The notes beneath the pieces are model-generated. The model was not told where the DNA came from. It ran no database searches and saw nothing but the letters and a program-made list of their open reading frames with translations. A program made the position numbers and the translations under genes. From Frankia alni (lineage in GTDB: Bacteria; Actinomycetota; Actinomycetes; Frankiales; Frankiaceae), in the NCBI GenBank assembly GCA_026225295.1, contig JAMFSN010000116.1, positions 96,938-133,889 on the forward strand: a DNA stretch of 36,952 bases, written 5' to 3'. Shown here piece by piece: positions 7,488 through 14,275 of this stretch; position 1 is the stretch's first letter, and each line of letters starts with the position of its first letter.

Positions 7488-9005
7488 GTGGCGGAGACCC
7501 TGTTCGACCTGCCGTTGGTGTTGTTGTCCAACCGGGGGCCGTTGACCTTCGACCGCGACTCCTCGGGGCGCACCGTGAGCCGCGGTTCGGGTGGGCTGGT
7601 GTCGGCGCTGGCCGGGCTGGCCGAGCATCTCGACGACCACGTCTGGGTCTGCGGCGCGGCCTCCGAGGAGGACGCGGCGGTCGCCCGGGAGAACACCGAC
7701 GGCCGGGTCGCCGTCCAGATGCACCCGTTTCCGCATGTCGTGGAGGGCGATCCGGACGGACCGGCGTTGCGGGTCCGGATCGTGGAGACCGATCCGGCCG
7801 CCTACGCGGACTTCTACGGGGTCTGGTCGAACCCCATCCTGTGGTTCATCCAGCACGGCCTCTACGGGCGGACCCTCTCCCCGGTGCTCACCCAGTCCGA
7901 CCACACCGCATTCGAAAGCGGTTATGCGGCGGTGAACCTGGCGTATGCCGACGCGGTGGTCGACGAGGTGCGGGCCCGCGGCGGGAAGGCCGTCGTACTC
8001 CTTCAGGACTATCATTTCTATCTCGTCGCCGAACATGTGCGGCGGCAGTGCCCGGATGTTGTTCTTACCCACTTCATTCATATTCCGTGGCCGAGCGCGG
8101 ACGATTGGCGGATTCTTCCCCCCGCCATTCGGGAGCGACTTCTCTACGGTCTGCTGGGCAGCGATGTGGTCGGTTTCCACACTCGTCGGTACGCCACCCA
8201 TTTCGTCCAGTCGGTCCAGGAACTGCTGGGCCTGCCGGTCGACCTGGACGAGCTGACCATCACGGTCGGCGACCGCACCGTCCGGGCCCGCTACTACCCG
8301 ATTTCGGTGGATCCCGCGGCCCTCGACTCGGTGGCCGGCAGTGCCGAGGTGGTCGAATACGCGGCCACGCTCGAGCAGTTCTTCCGGGACGAGGGCCGGC
8401 AGCTGGTCGTGCGGGTCGACCGGACCGATCCCAGCAAGAATGTCGTGCGGGGTTTCCTGGCTTTCGGGGCGCTGCTCGACCAGCATCCGGAGCTGGTCGG
8501 TCGGGTCGGGTTCCTCGCGCTGCTGCAGCCCTCCCGGACCGACGTGACGGAGTACGCCGACTACATCGCGTTGGTCGGCGCGGTCGTGGCCGAGATCAAC
8601 GCCCGGCACACCAAGGACGGCCGGCAGCCGATCGACCTGCGGATGGTCGAGGACTTCCCGCTCGCGGTGGCCGCCTACAAGGTCTGTGACGTCCTGATGG
8701 TGTCGGCCATCGCCGACGGCATGAACCTGGTGGCCAAAGAGGTCGCGGTCGTCAACCAGCGGGACGGGGTGCTGGCCCTGTCGGAGAACGTCGGCGCCCA
8801 CGAGGAACTCGGCGAGTTCGCCGTGACCCTGCACCCGTTCGACATCCAGCAGATGGCCGAGGCGCTGTACGAGGCGCTCACGATGCCGGCCCCCGACCGG
8901 CACCGGCGGATGCAGGCCGCCGGGGAGCAGGTCCGGACCTACGACGTCGCCCGGTGGCTCAACGATCAGATAGATGATCTGCGCCGACTTGCCGGTTTCG
9001 TCTGA
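7488..9005 (+). CDS. otsA: Trehalose-6-phosphate synthase (GT20 family)
   Basis: A 505-aa retaining glycosyltransferase expected to transfer glucose from a nucleotide sugar to glucose-6-phosphate, giving trehalose-6-phosphate for osmotic and stress protection. Visible signatures: LLSNRGP (12-18), the GSGGLVSAL loop (33-41), LLQDYHFYL, HIPWPSADDWRILP (about 198-211), RVDRTDPSKN (about 308-317, with the phosphate-binding Arg and Lys) and DGMNLVAKE (about 410-418). GTG 7488 is preferred because AGGAGG lies at 7471-7476; a TTG at 7413 is in frame but adds 25 unconserved residues. No otsB phosphatase is adjacent. Glucosylglycerol-phosphate synthases share this fold, so the acceptor is not proven. 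The 3' end overlaps the convergent channel gene by 47 bp. Confidence 0.9.
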   Translation: MAETLFDLPLVLLSNRGPLTFDRDSSGRTVSRGSGGLVSALAGLAEHLDDHVWVCGAASEEDAAVARENTDGRVAVQMHPFPHVVEGDPDGPALRVRIVETDPAAYADFYGVWSNPILWFIQHGLYGRTLSPVLTQSDHTAFESGYAAVNLAYADAVVDEVRARGGKAVVLLQDYHFYLVAEHVRRQCPDVVLTHFIHIPWPSADDWRILPPAIRERLLYGLLGSDVVGFHTRRYATHFVQSVQELLGLPVDLDELTITVGDRTVRARYYPISVDPAALDSVAGSAEVVEYAATLEQFFRDEGRQLVVRVDRTDPSKNVVRGFLAFGALLDQHPELVGRVGFLALLQPSRTDVTEYADYIALVGAVVAEINARHTKDGRQPIDLRMVEDFPLAVAAYKVCDVLMVSAIADGMNLVAKEVAVVNQRDGVLALSENVGAHEELGEFAVTLHPFDIQQMAEALYEALTMPAPDRHRRMQAAGEQVRTYDVARWLNDQIDDLRRLAGFV

Positions 9006-10839
9006 CCGTCTCGATGATCTGGGCGTAGGGCCCGACGATCAGCAGCTCGTCGTCGGCCCGCAGCCGGGTGTGCCGGGTCGGGTGGTAGTTCGCTCCGACG
9101 GCCAGCACCCGGGTACCGGTGGACAGCTCGACCAGGCTCGGTCCGTCGAGCCCCCCGCCTGCCGTGACGTGCATGCGGGCCACGATGAACGGGGTGTTCT
9201 CGACGTAGAAGGTGCTCACCACCTCGTAGTCGAGGGCGGCCCCGAGGAACCACGGGGTGGCCAGCGCGGCGTCGCTGCGGGCCGTGTGGATCGCGAACCG
9301 CCGTTCGACCTCGGCGGCCAGGTGGGTGTCGAAGACCCGCAGGACGACCCGCAGCTCCCGCAGCTTCTCCGCCCGGGGTCGGGTGTAGCTGCGCCCGCCC
9401 CCGCCCGACCGGGCCGCAGCGGCCCGCGCGGCATCGGCGTAGGTGGCCCGGGCCGACAGCACGGTCTCCAGATTCGCCACGTCATCGCTGGTCAGAGCAG
9501 CCAACGTGGCCGACCGGTCGAGTCCGGCCTCCAGCAGCGTGGACGGCACGGTCGCGTCGCCGAGGATGACCGGGACCCCCCGCTCGCGGGCCGCCGACAG
9601 GAACCGGTTGTTCTCGTCCCGTTCGATGACCACCACCTCGCGCCCGGCCGCGAGCAGGCCGTCCACGGTGGCCAGGCCGACCGCGCCCAGCCCGCACACG
9701 ATGACGTGGTCGTGGACGGCCGCCGTCCGACCGCGTCCCAGGGCCCGCTCGAGCCGCCGGCTGATGATGACGTTGGTGATGAAGGCGTACACGACCGCGA
9801 TGGACAACGCGCCGGCCAGCATCAGCCCGATCCCGAAGATCTGCAGCCAGTGGTCGGCGAAGCCGAAGTTGTAGTCGCCGTAGCCGACGGTGACCATGGT
9901 TTCGACCGTGAGGTAGAGACCGTCCAGCAGGTCGAATTTCGCCGGTGCCCCGGGGTTGTTGCTCCGGTAGGTCGCGGTCAGGACGACCGTGCTGGTGACG
10001 ATGATGGTCACGACGGCCAGCAGGGCGAGCCGGAACGGTCGGTCCAGCTCGTCGCCGACCGCGCCCAGCAGGTCCCGCAGCCACGCCCCGGGGCTACGCC
10101 GCCGCCGGGGGGGTGGCTGGAGCCGTTCCCCGTCGGATTTCGAGTTCAGGTCGGCCAGGGTCGCGCTGTCCTGTTCGCCCGCGACGACCACCCGGTTGTC
10201 GGCGAAGTCGGCGGGCCGGCCCAGCAGCGCGACGGTGTCGCCGGGGGCCAGCGGGGTGTCCCGACCGGGGCAGACCTCGGCCAGACGCTCCTCCCGGCGC
10301 CGCAGCGCCACCGGGGTGAGGCTGCCGAACAGCTGCCGGAACGTGCCCGGCGACGGGATCCGGGCATCGACGACCTCGAAGACCTCGCCGTTCATCCGGA
10401 AGGCGTGCATGACGTCGGAGCGCAGGCAGGCCTCCACGAAACCGGGGCCGGCCTTGCCGGCCAGGCTCAGGACCCGCACCGAGGGGAGCGCTCCGGCCAA
10501 CTGCTCGGCCAGCTGGGGGTTGGCCGAGCGGACGATCAGCCGCAGGTCCGGTGCGAGCTCGGCGACCAGCAGCGCGGTCTCCAGGTTGACCAGGTCGATG
10601 TCATGGCAGGCGATGACCGCGACGGCCCGCTCCAGGCCGGCGTCGGTCAACGCCTCGGCGCTGTGGGGGGCCTCCCGCAGGACCCGGATGCCCCACCGCT
10701 CGACCCGGCGGCCGAGCGCCGGCGCGATCCGGTCGTCGACCACCACCGAGGCCACTCCGGCCGCGTGCAACTGCTCGACCAGGCGAAACCCAAGGTGGCT
10801 CAGCCCGCAAACGATCACATGACCCGATGGCTCGTCCAC
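8959..10839 (-). CDS. K+ channel-like protein with RCK (TrkA-N) domains on both sides of the pore
   Basis: A 626-aa protein with an unusual order: RCK/TrkA-N domain 1 (about 5-230, starting HVIVCGLSHLG), TM1 (LALLAVVTIIVTSTVVL), pore helix and selectivity filter TVGYGDY near residue 315, TM2 (GIGLMLAGALSIAVVYAF), then RCK domain 2 (HDHVIVCGLGAVG) to the end. Most RCK channels carry the domains only after the pore. The first glycine motif is degenerate (GLSHLG) while the second is intact (GLGAVG), so only the second may bind a nucleotide well. Expected role: ligand-gated K+ flux at the cytoplasmic membrane. Start: GTG 10839 places the RCK strand near the N-terminus; a TTG at 10881 is an alternative. 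Confidence 0.88.
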   Translation of the reverse strand: MDEPSGHVIVCGLSHLGFRLVEQLHAAGVASVVVDDRIAPALGRRVERWGIRVLREAPHSAEALTDAGLERAVAVIACHDIDLVNLETALLVAELAPDLRLIVRSANPQLAEQLAGALPSVRVLSLAGKAGPGFVEACLRSDVMHAFRMNGEVFEVVDARIPSPGTFRQLFGSLTPVALRRREERLAEVCPGRDTPLAPGDTVALLGRPADFADNRVVVAGEQDSATLADLNSKSDGERLQPPPRRRRSPGAWLRDLLGAVGDELDRPFRLALLAVVTIIVTSTVVLTATYRSNNPGAPAKFDLLDGLYLTVETMVTVGYGDYNFGFADHWLQIFGIGLMLAGALSIAVVYAFITNVIISRRLERALGRGRTAAVHDHVIVCGLGAVGLATVDGLLAAGREVVVIERDENNRFLSAARERGVPVILGDATVPSTLLEAGLDRSATLAALTSDDVANLETVLSARATYADAARAAAARSGGGGRSYTRPRAEKLRELRVVLRVFDTHLAAEVERRFAIHTARSDAALATPWFLGAALDYEVVSTFYVENTPFIVARMHVTAGGGLDGPSLVELSTGTRVLAVGANYHPTRHTRLRADDELLIVGPYAQIIETVRRNRQVGADHLSDR

Positions 10840-10921
10840 TCCGGTGAGTCTGCCGCGCCTCGCGGGTAAGCTCTGCGTCAAGGATGTCAGCGACGTGTAA
10901 CAAGCGGCTGGAGGTCAGAAC

Positions 10922-11140
10922 GTGGCGAGTCAAAGCGGACGCCGGGTGGCAACTCCGGCTGCGCATCACCGGGCGAGCAAGGGCTCCTGGCTCTCGGTGT
11001 ACCTGATCATCGCCGGGTTCATCGTGGGCGCATTCGCCCTCATCGACCACAACCTGGTGCTCTGGGTCGTTACGGGCGTCCTGCTGGTCCTCGGGGCGAT
11101 TTTCGCGATCGCCACCGGCCTCATGGAGCAGGCCTACTAG
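10922..11140 (+). CDS. Small two-helix membrane protein, HGxxPAAW-like
   Basis: A 72-aa protein with start GTG 10922 behind GGAGG at 10910-10914. After a basic, polar N-terminus comes HHRASKGSW, then two hydrophobic helices (VYLIIAGFIVGAFALI and LWVVTGVLLVLGAIFAIA), and a short tail GLMEQAY. Size, position of the His and Trp before the first helix and two-helix layout resemble the small actinobacterial HGxxPAAW (DUF6704-type) proteins, whose function is unknown. It is divergent from the channel gene across 82 bp. Confidence 0.75.
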   Translation: MASQSGRRVATPAAHHRASKGSWLSVYLIIAGFIVGAFALIDHNLVLWVVTGVLLVLGAIFAIATGLMEQAY

Positions 11141-11222
11141 CTGACGGACGGGTCGGGCGGGTGAGTGCCCGGACGCGGTGAAGCGCCGGCCCGGCGGCCC
11201 GTTCGAGGGCCCGGGTCGGCCC

Positions 11223-11720
11223 TCAGAACGTGGTGAACGAGGCCAGGTGGGTCGTTCCCGGGCCGAGGTCCACCCAGCGGTGGGCGCCCGTCTCCAGAAC
11301 GGCCAGGGCAGCGGTCGGGAAGGTCGGCACCTCGTCCCGCTGAGCGGGATCGAGCAGCGCGACGGCCAAGGTGTGGATGCCCGGATTGTGGCCGACCAGC
11401 AGCACACTGGGCAGGCCGTCGTCGAGTTCGCGCAGGCGGGTCAGCAGCTCGGCCGGCTCGGCCAGGTAGAGCCGGTCCTCGGTCAGGACCGGCACGGTCG
11501 CCGGGAGCGCGGCGGCGATCCCGGCCACGGTCTGGCGGGTGCGGAGCGCGGACGAGCACAGCACGAGGTCCGGGGCGAGCTGGTGCTCGCGCAGGTGGTC
11601 GGCCAGCGCCGCGCAGGCCCGGTGACCCCGGCCGGCCAACGGACGGTGTTCATCGGCGGTCGTGCCCGAATGCTCGGATTTCGCGTGGCGCAGCAGAAAA
11701 ATGCGCCGTAGGTAGGTCAC
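11223..11720 (-). CDS. SixA-like histidine phosphatase (phosphoglycerate mutase fold)
   Basis: A 165-aa single-domain member of the histidine phosphatase superfamily. The catalytic RHG-type motif is present as LLRHAKSEH near the N-terminus, followed by SSALRTRQT, and the second catalytic His is in LVGHNPG. This short form matches SixA-type phosphohistidine phosphatases rather than the longer phosphoglycerate mutases. GTG 11720 (VTYLRRIFLLRHAK) is chosen because the motif then begins about 10 residues in, as in the family; an ATG at 11762 would add 14 unconserved residues. It is convergent with the small membrane protein gene. Actual substrate is not predictable. Confidence 0.85.
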   Translation of the reverse strand: MTYLRRIFLLRHAKSEHSGTTADEHRPLAGRGHRACAALADHLREHQLAPDLVLCSSALRTRQTVAGIAAALPATVPVLTEDRLYLAEPAELLTRLRELDDGLPSVLLVGHNPGIHTLAVALLDPAQRDEVPTFPTAALAVLETGAHRWVDLGPGTTHLASFTTF

Positions 11721-11896
11721 CCGGGAATCGTGCCACTGCCCGGGGCGGCGCGTGCAGCCCATCCGGGCGTGCGGCGGAGCTGGCCACGGGTTGACCGCTC
11801 GGGCCGTTCAGCCCGCCCGGACGAGAGCTGTCGCCGGACAGCGGCGCCGAACGGGTCCGACCGGCTGCTCCGGGCAGCCGGTCGGACGTACCGCCG

Positions 11897-11947
11897 TGGT
11901 TCGGTGGGACGGATGGTTCGGTGGGACGGATGGTTCGGTGGGACGGA
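11897..11947. repeat. 17-bp tandem repeat, three perfect copies
   Basis: The unit TGGTTCGGTGGGACGGA is repeated without mismatch at 11897-11913, 11914-11930 and 11931-11947. The array ends 7 bp from the whiB stop codon, so it would lie in the 3' untranslated region of whiB, inside the 233-bp stretch between whiB and the SixA-like gene that holds no coding sequence I can support. Confidence 0.95.
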
Positions 11948-11953
11948 TCCCGG

Positions 11954-12319
11954 TCAGGCGACCGGCAGGCCGGGCAACAGACGGTCGGCGAGCGCCAGAG
12001 CACCCTCGGGGGTCATCTGACCGCGCGGAACCAGGTGGGCCCGCTCGTCAGAAGTGAGTCCGCCCCAGACGCCGTGTTCCTCCTGGCGGAAGATCGCGGT
12101 GGCCAGACACGGCCGGCGGACCGGGCAGTCGGCACAGATGCGCCGGGCCCGTGCTTCCGCGGCGGCCCGGGCCTTGGTGTTGCGGCCGTCCGGCGGGAAG
12201 AAAGCATCCGGGTCGCCGTCGCGGCAGAGCGACTCCTGCCGCCAATACGCGGGCCAGCCTTCACCGAAGGGCTGCGGCGGAAGATCCCGCCCCGGAAGGA
12301 CGGGTACTCCCGCGCTCAT
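11954..12319 (-). CDS. WhiB-family iron-sulfur transcriptional regulator
   Basis: A 121-aa Wbl protein. The four cluster cysteines are at 32 (LCRDGDPDAFFP), 62 and 65 (ICADC) and 71 (PCLATA), and the GVWGG turn is at 83-87. Wbl proteins bind a [4Fe-4S] cluster and usually act by contacting the sigma factor. There is no AT-hook-like basic tail of the WhiB7 kind. ATG 12319 has a strong ribosome-binding site, GGAGGAG at 12323-12329. That site and the start lie inside the end of an upstream ORF whose TGA overlaps this ATG, so translation is probably coupled. Assignment to a specific Wbl class is not possible from this alone. Confidence 0.93.
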   Translation of the reverse strand: MSAGVPVLPGRDLPPQPFGEGWPAYWRQESLCRDGDPDAFFPPDGRNTKARAAAEARARRICADCPVRRPCLATAIFRQEEHGVWGGLTSDERAHLVPRGQMTPEGALALADRLLPGLPVA

Positions 12320-12420
12320 CGAACTCCTCCGAAAACGGTGCGGCGACTGCCGGAAGAAGGGGTGGGACCCGCGGACGGCGAGATGTTACCTGCGGGTAGA
12401 AAAATGGGGTGACTCGACAT
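12316..12420 (-). CDS. 34-codon upstream ORF coupled to whiB
   Basis: A short ORF starting at ATG 12420 with AGGAG at 12426-12430 (5 nt spacing) and ending at TGA 12316-12318, which overlaps the whiB ATG (ATGA). It encodes 34 residues beginning MSSHPIFLPAGNISPS and ending TVFGGVR. The peptide is unlikely to be a folded protein; a strong ribosome-binding site together with an exact stop/start overlap suggests that its translation controls whiB translation. Leader ORFs are known ahead of whiB7 in mycobacteria, but this gene does not look like whiB7. Confidence 0.6.
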   Translation of the reverse strand: MSSHPIFLPAGNISPSAGPTPSSGSRRTVFGGVR

Positions 12421-12899
12421 GAAATCTCCTGCGGGAGCACATGAGCGGTGGACACGGGCGGGTCGGCCCTGCTGCCGGGGGCCGGGCGCGTAAAAAACGC
12501 GCTCGGACGACCGGTTGACGGCCGGCTGAGACGTCGGGTCCCCACGCAACCCGAATACGCACTCATTTCCCTTTGTTCCGGGCGCCGACCGGACCTGAGG
12601 AAACGAACCCGTCTCGTCTCGTTAACCGGAAACGTAGCTGCCTCTCGACCGGATAGCAAGGGTTCCGGAACGGATGAGTCCATGTTCCACACCTTGTGTC
12701 CATCGAGGCTCCGCGGGGAAGATCAACGCCCGAAGGGCCCGTGCAGCAGGCACTTCGACGCGCCGAGGGGGAGGCCGGCCGGCGCGCGGCGCGCCCGATG
12801 CCGAGCGTCCCGCCCCGGTGGGTGATGTGGCCCACAGGTCAGGCGTGACCCACGCCCCGCTGACGACCCTCCCGGACCGTTCCGCGGGGGTGGGCGGAC
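12421..12899. other. 479-bp intergenic region upstream of the whiB leader ORF
   Basis: No coding sequence is supported here on either strand. It should contain the whiB promoter (minus strand) and the 3' end of the rhodanese transcript. The only clear structure is an inverted repeat at 12486-12502. ORFs that cross this region are Arg/Pro-rich and have no ribosome-binding sites. No SigR- or SigE-type promoter could be assigned with confidence. Confidence 0.6.
12486..12502. promoter_or_regulatory. Perfect inverted repeat with A5/U5 loop upstream of whiB
   Basis: GCGCGT-AAAAA-ACGCGC: a 6-bp perfect stem with a homopolymer loop, 66 bp upstream of the leader ORF start. On the whiB strand the loop is U5. 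It stands out in an otherwise GC-rich stretch and could be an operator or an RNA hairpin in the leader. Confidence 0.45.
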
Positions 12900-13301
12900 T
12901 CAGTTGGGCTGCTGGTCGCCGTTACCTGTCGGAAGCCCGGCGTCTTTCCAGGCCTGATATCCACCGATGACATCGGTGGCCCGGTGCAGACCGAGCGAGC
13001 GCAGCGCCGCCGCGGCCAGGCTGGAGGTGTAGCCCTCGGAGCACAGCACTATCACCCGCAGGTCATCGCCGGTGGCGATCGGCAGCCGGGCGTCGCTGGT
13101 GGGGTCGAACCGCCACTCCAGCACGTTGCGCTCGACCACCAGGGCGGCCGGCACCGATCCCTCGTCGGCCCGCTGGGCGGCCGGTCGGATGTCGACCAGG
13201 ACCGCCCCGCCCACCACCTCGGCCGCCGCCCGGTCGGGGGCCAGGCGGTCGAGACCGGCCCGGGCCTCGGCCAGCAGTGCGTCGATCCGACTGGTGGTCA
13301 C
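12900..13301 (-). CDS. Rhodanese-like sulfurtransferase
   Basis: A 133-aa single rhodanese domain. The substrate-site Cys is residue 87 in the loop LCSEGYTS; VLVDIRP near 34-40 and VIGGYQAWKDAGLP near the C-terminus are the other family hallmarks. It would carry sulfur as a persulfide. GTG 13301 overlaps the TGA of the cysteine dioxygenase gene by 4 nt (GTGA), so the two are cotranslated; this pairing suggests handling of cysteine-derived sulfur. The actual acceptor is unknown. Confidence 0.9.
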   Translation of the reverse strand: MTTSRIDALLAEARAGLDRLAPDRAAAEVVGGAVLVDIRPAAQRADEGSVPAALVVERNVLEWRFDPTSDARLPIATGDDLRVIVLCSEGYTSSLAAAALRSLGLHRATDVIGGYQAWKDAGLPTGNGDQQPN

Positions 13302-13900
13302 GACACCATCATGGCCCCGGCGGCCACCGCGGGGCCCCGGTCAACGGCCCGGACGAGAGCGTCGGGCCCGGTCGACCGGTCGGGACCAGCCTGTCCGGCG
13401 GACGGCTCCGGAGCCAGGCGCATCGGGAGCCCGGGCGGGGAGTAGGCGTGGATGCTGGTTGCCGGGCCGCCCCCCGCCCCGGAGACCTGGTGGATGTGGT
13501 GGGCGGGGAAACCGAGGGTACGGCCGGTCGGGTGCCAGCGCTGGAAGGTCGGCGACCACTCGGGCGAGTAGCCCTCCTCGGCCAGCGTTCCGTCCACCAC
13601 CGTCATTGCCCCCAGGGCACCGCCGTGGTCGTGGACCGGCGTGCTCTGGCCGGGGGTCCAGCCGATCAGCCACACCTCGACCACGCCGGACAGCACCAGG
13701 CGGGTGTACCAGCGGCCGGTCGGATCGTGGCGGACCAGTGGCCGCCACAGCTCGCGAGCGGTAGCCAGGCGGCTGGTCAGGGCGGTGAGCGCCCCCATGG
13801 GCAGGGTCCGCTGCCCGTCGTCCAGCAGCGCGTCCGGCACCAGTTCGGCCAGCCGCGCGGGAGTCGCGGCGGTCAGGAACGCGGGGTGAAGAAGGGGCAC
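13298..13900 (-). CDS. Cysteine dioxygenase
   Basis: A 200-aa cupin that should oxidise L-cysteine with O2 to cysteine sulfinate using a mononuclear Fe(II). Ligand residues are visible: His90 and His92 (PVHDHGGALGAM) and His137 (HHIHQVSG). SIHAYSPP near 149-156 supplies the His/Tyr of the active site. The Cys of the mammalian Cys-Tyr crosslink is absent, as usual in bacteria. GTG 13900 has GGAGA about 7 nt upstream. It is the first full gene after a Cys-terminated leader peptide and is coupled to the rhodanese gene. The C-terminal 40 residues are Ala/Gly-rich and poorly conserved. Confidence 0.92.
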   Translation of the reverse strand: MPLLHPAFLTAATPARLAELVPDALLDDGQRTLPMGALTALTSRLATARELWRPLVRHDPTGRWYTRLVLSGVVEVWLIGWTPGQSTPVHDHGGALGAMTVVDGTLAEEGYSPEWSPTFQRWHPTGRTLGFPAHHIHQVSGAGGGPATSIHAYSPPGLPMRLAPEPSAGQAGPDRSTGPDALVRAVDRGPAVAAGAMMVS

Positions 13901-13952
13901 GGCGGTCTCCGACGACGATGTCGTGTGCGGGCGGCGCGAGAGCGTGCTCGGA

Positions 13953-14063
13953 CGTGACCGGGGCCCGGCTGGAGGTCGTGCGCGCGGGCGGCTGGGCGCC
14001 CCGCGCCGATGGTCACGTCCGCGTCAACAGGCGCTGGTCACGCCCCGGGTCAGGTCGGTCACG
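13953..14063 (-). promoter_or_regulatory. Putative cysteine-responsive attenuator (three-to-one alternative pairing)
   Basis: On the mRNA (minus) strand CGTGACC occurs three times, at 14063-14057 and 14042-14036 inside the leader ORF and at 14017-14011 just after its stop. The single complementary GGTCACG lies downstream at 13959-13953. The last pair extends to a perfect 10-bp stem, GGACGTGACC with GGTCACGTCC (14020-14011 and 13959-13950), with a 51-nt loop. The three donors compete for one acceptor, so ribosome position on the leader could choose the fold. No U-tract follows, so control of ribosome access or Rho is as likely as intrinsic termination. Confidence 0.55.
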
Positions 14064-14119
14064 CGGTCCGCGTGCAGGTGGACGCCCGTCGAGAGACCCA
14101 CCGGTGAGCCGTCCATCAT
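14024..14119 (-). CDS. 31-aa leader peptide ending in Cys-stop, ahead of the cysteine dioxygenase operon
   Basis: ATG 14119 (or the adjacent ATG 14116) opens a 31-codon ORF that closes at 14024, 123 nt before the cysteine dioxygenase start. The C-terminal part reads RVTDLTRGVTSAC followed by TGA. This matches the pattern of the short leader peptides found before sulfur-metabolism genes in Streptomyces and relatives, which carry a D-L-x-R-x-x-S-A-x-C-like ending. Its position before a cysteine-degrading enzyme fits a cysteine-sensing role. The ribosome-binding site is weak. The peptide is too short for standard gene callers. Confidence 0.65.
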   Translation of the reverse strand: MMDGSPVGLSTGVHLHADRVTDLTRGVTSAC

Positions 14120-14275
14120 CCGCACGCCGCGATGGTAGCGGCTCCCGCCCAGGCTTGTCACCTTAGTCGATCGGGAATGTTCGACAAGGGTGGATTTCGG
14201 TCGGCAATCGGAACGACATCACCGGATGACGAGATCACGGTATCTTTCCAGGACCCTGTCCCGGGAGGTGCCCGC

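Noticed and set aside
8974-10869. Plus-strand open frame opposite the channel gene
   Set aside because: No recognisable fold, covers exactly the antisense of a well-defined channel.
11141-11222. GC-rich hairpins between the small membrane protein and SixA-like genes as a terminator
   Set aside because: Several overlapping GGCC-rich pairings are possible but none is clearly best and no U-tract follows.
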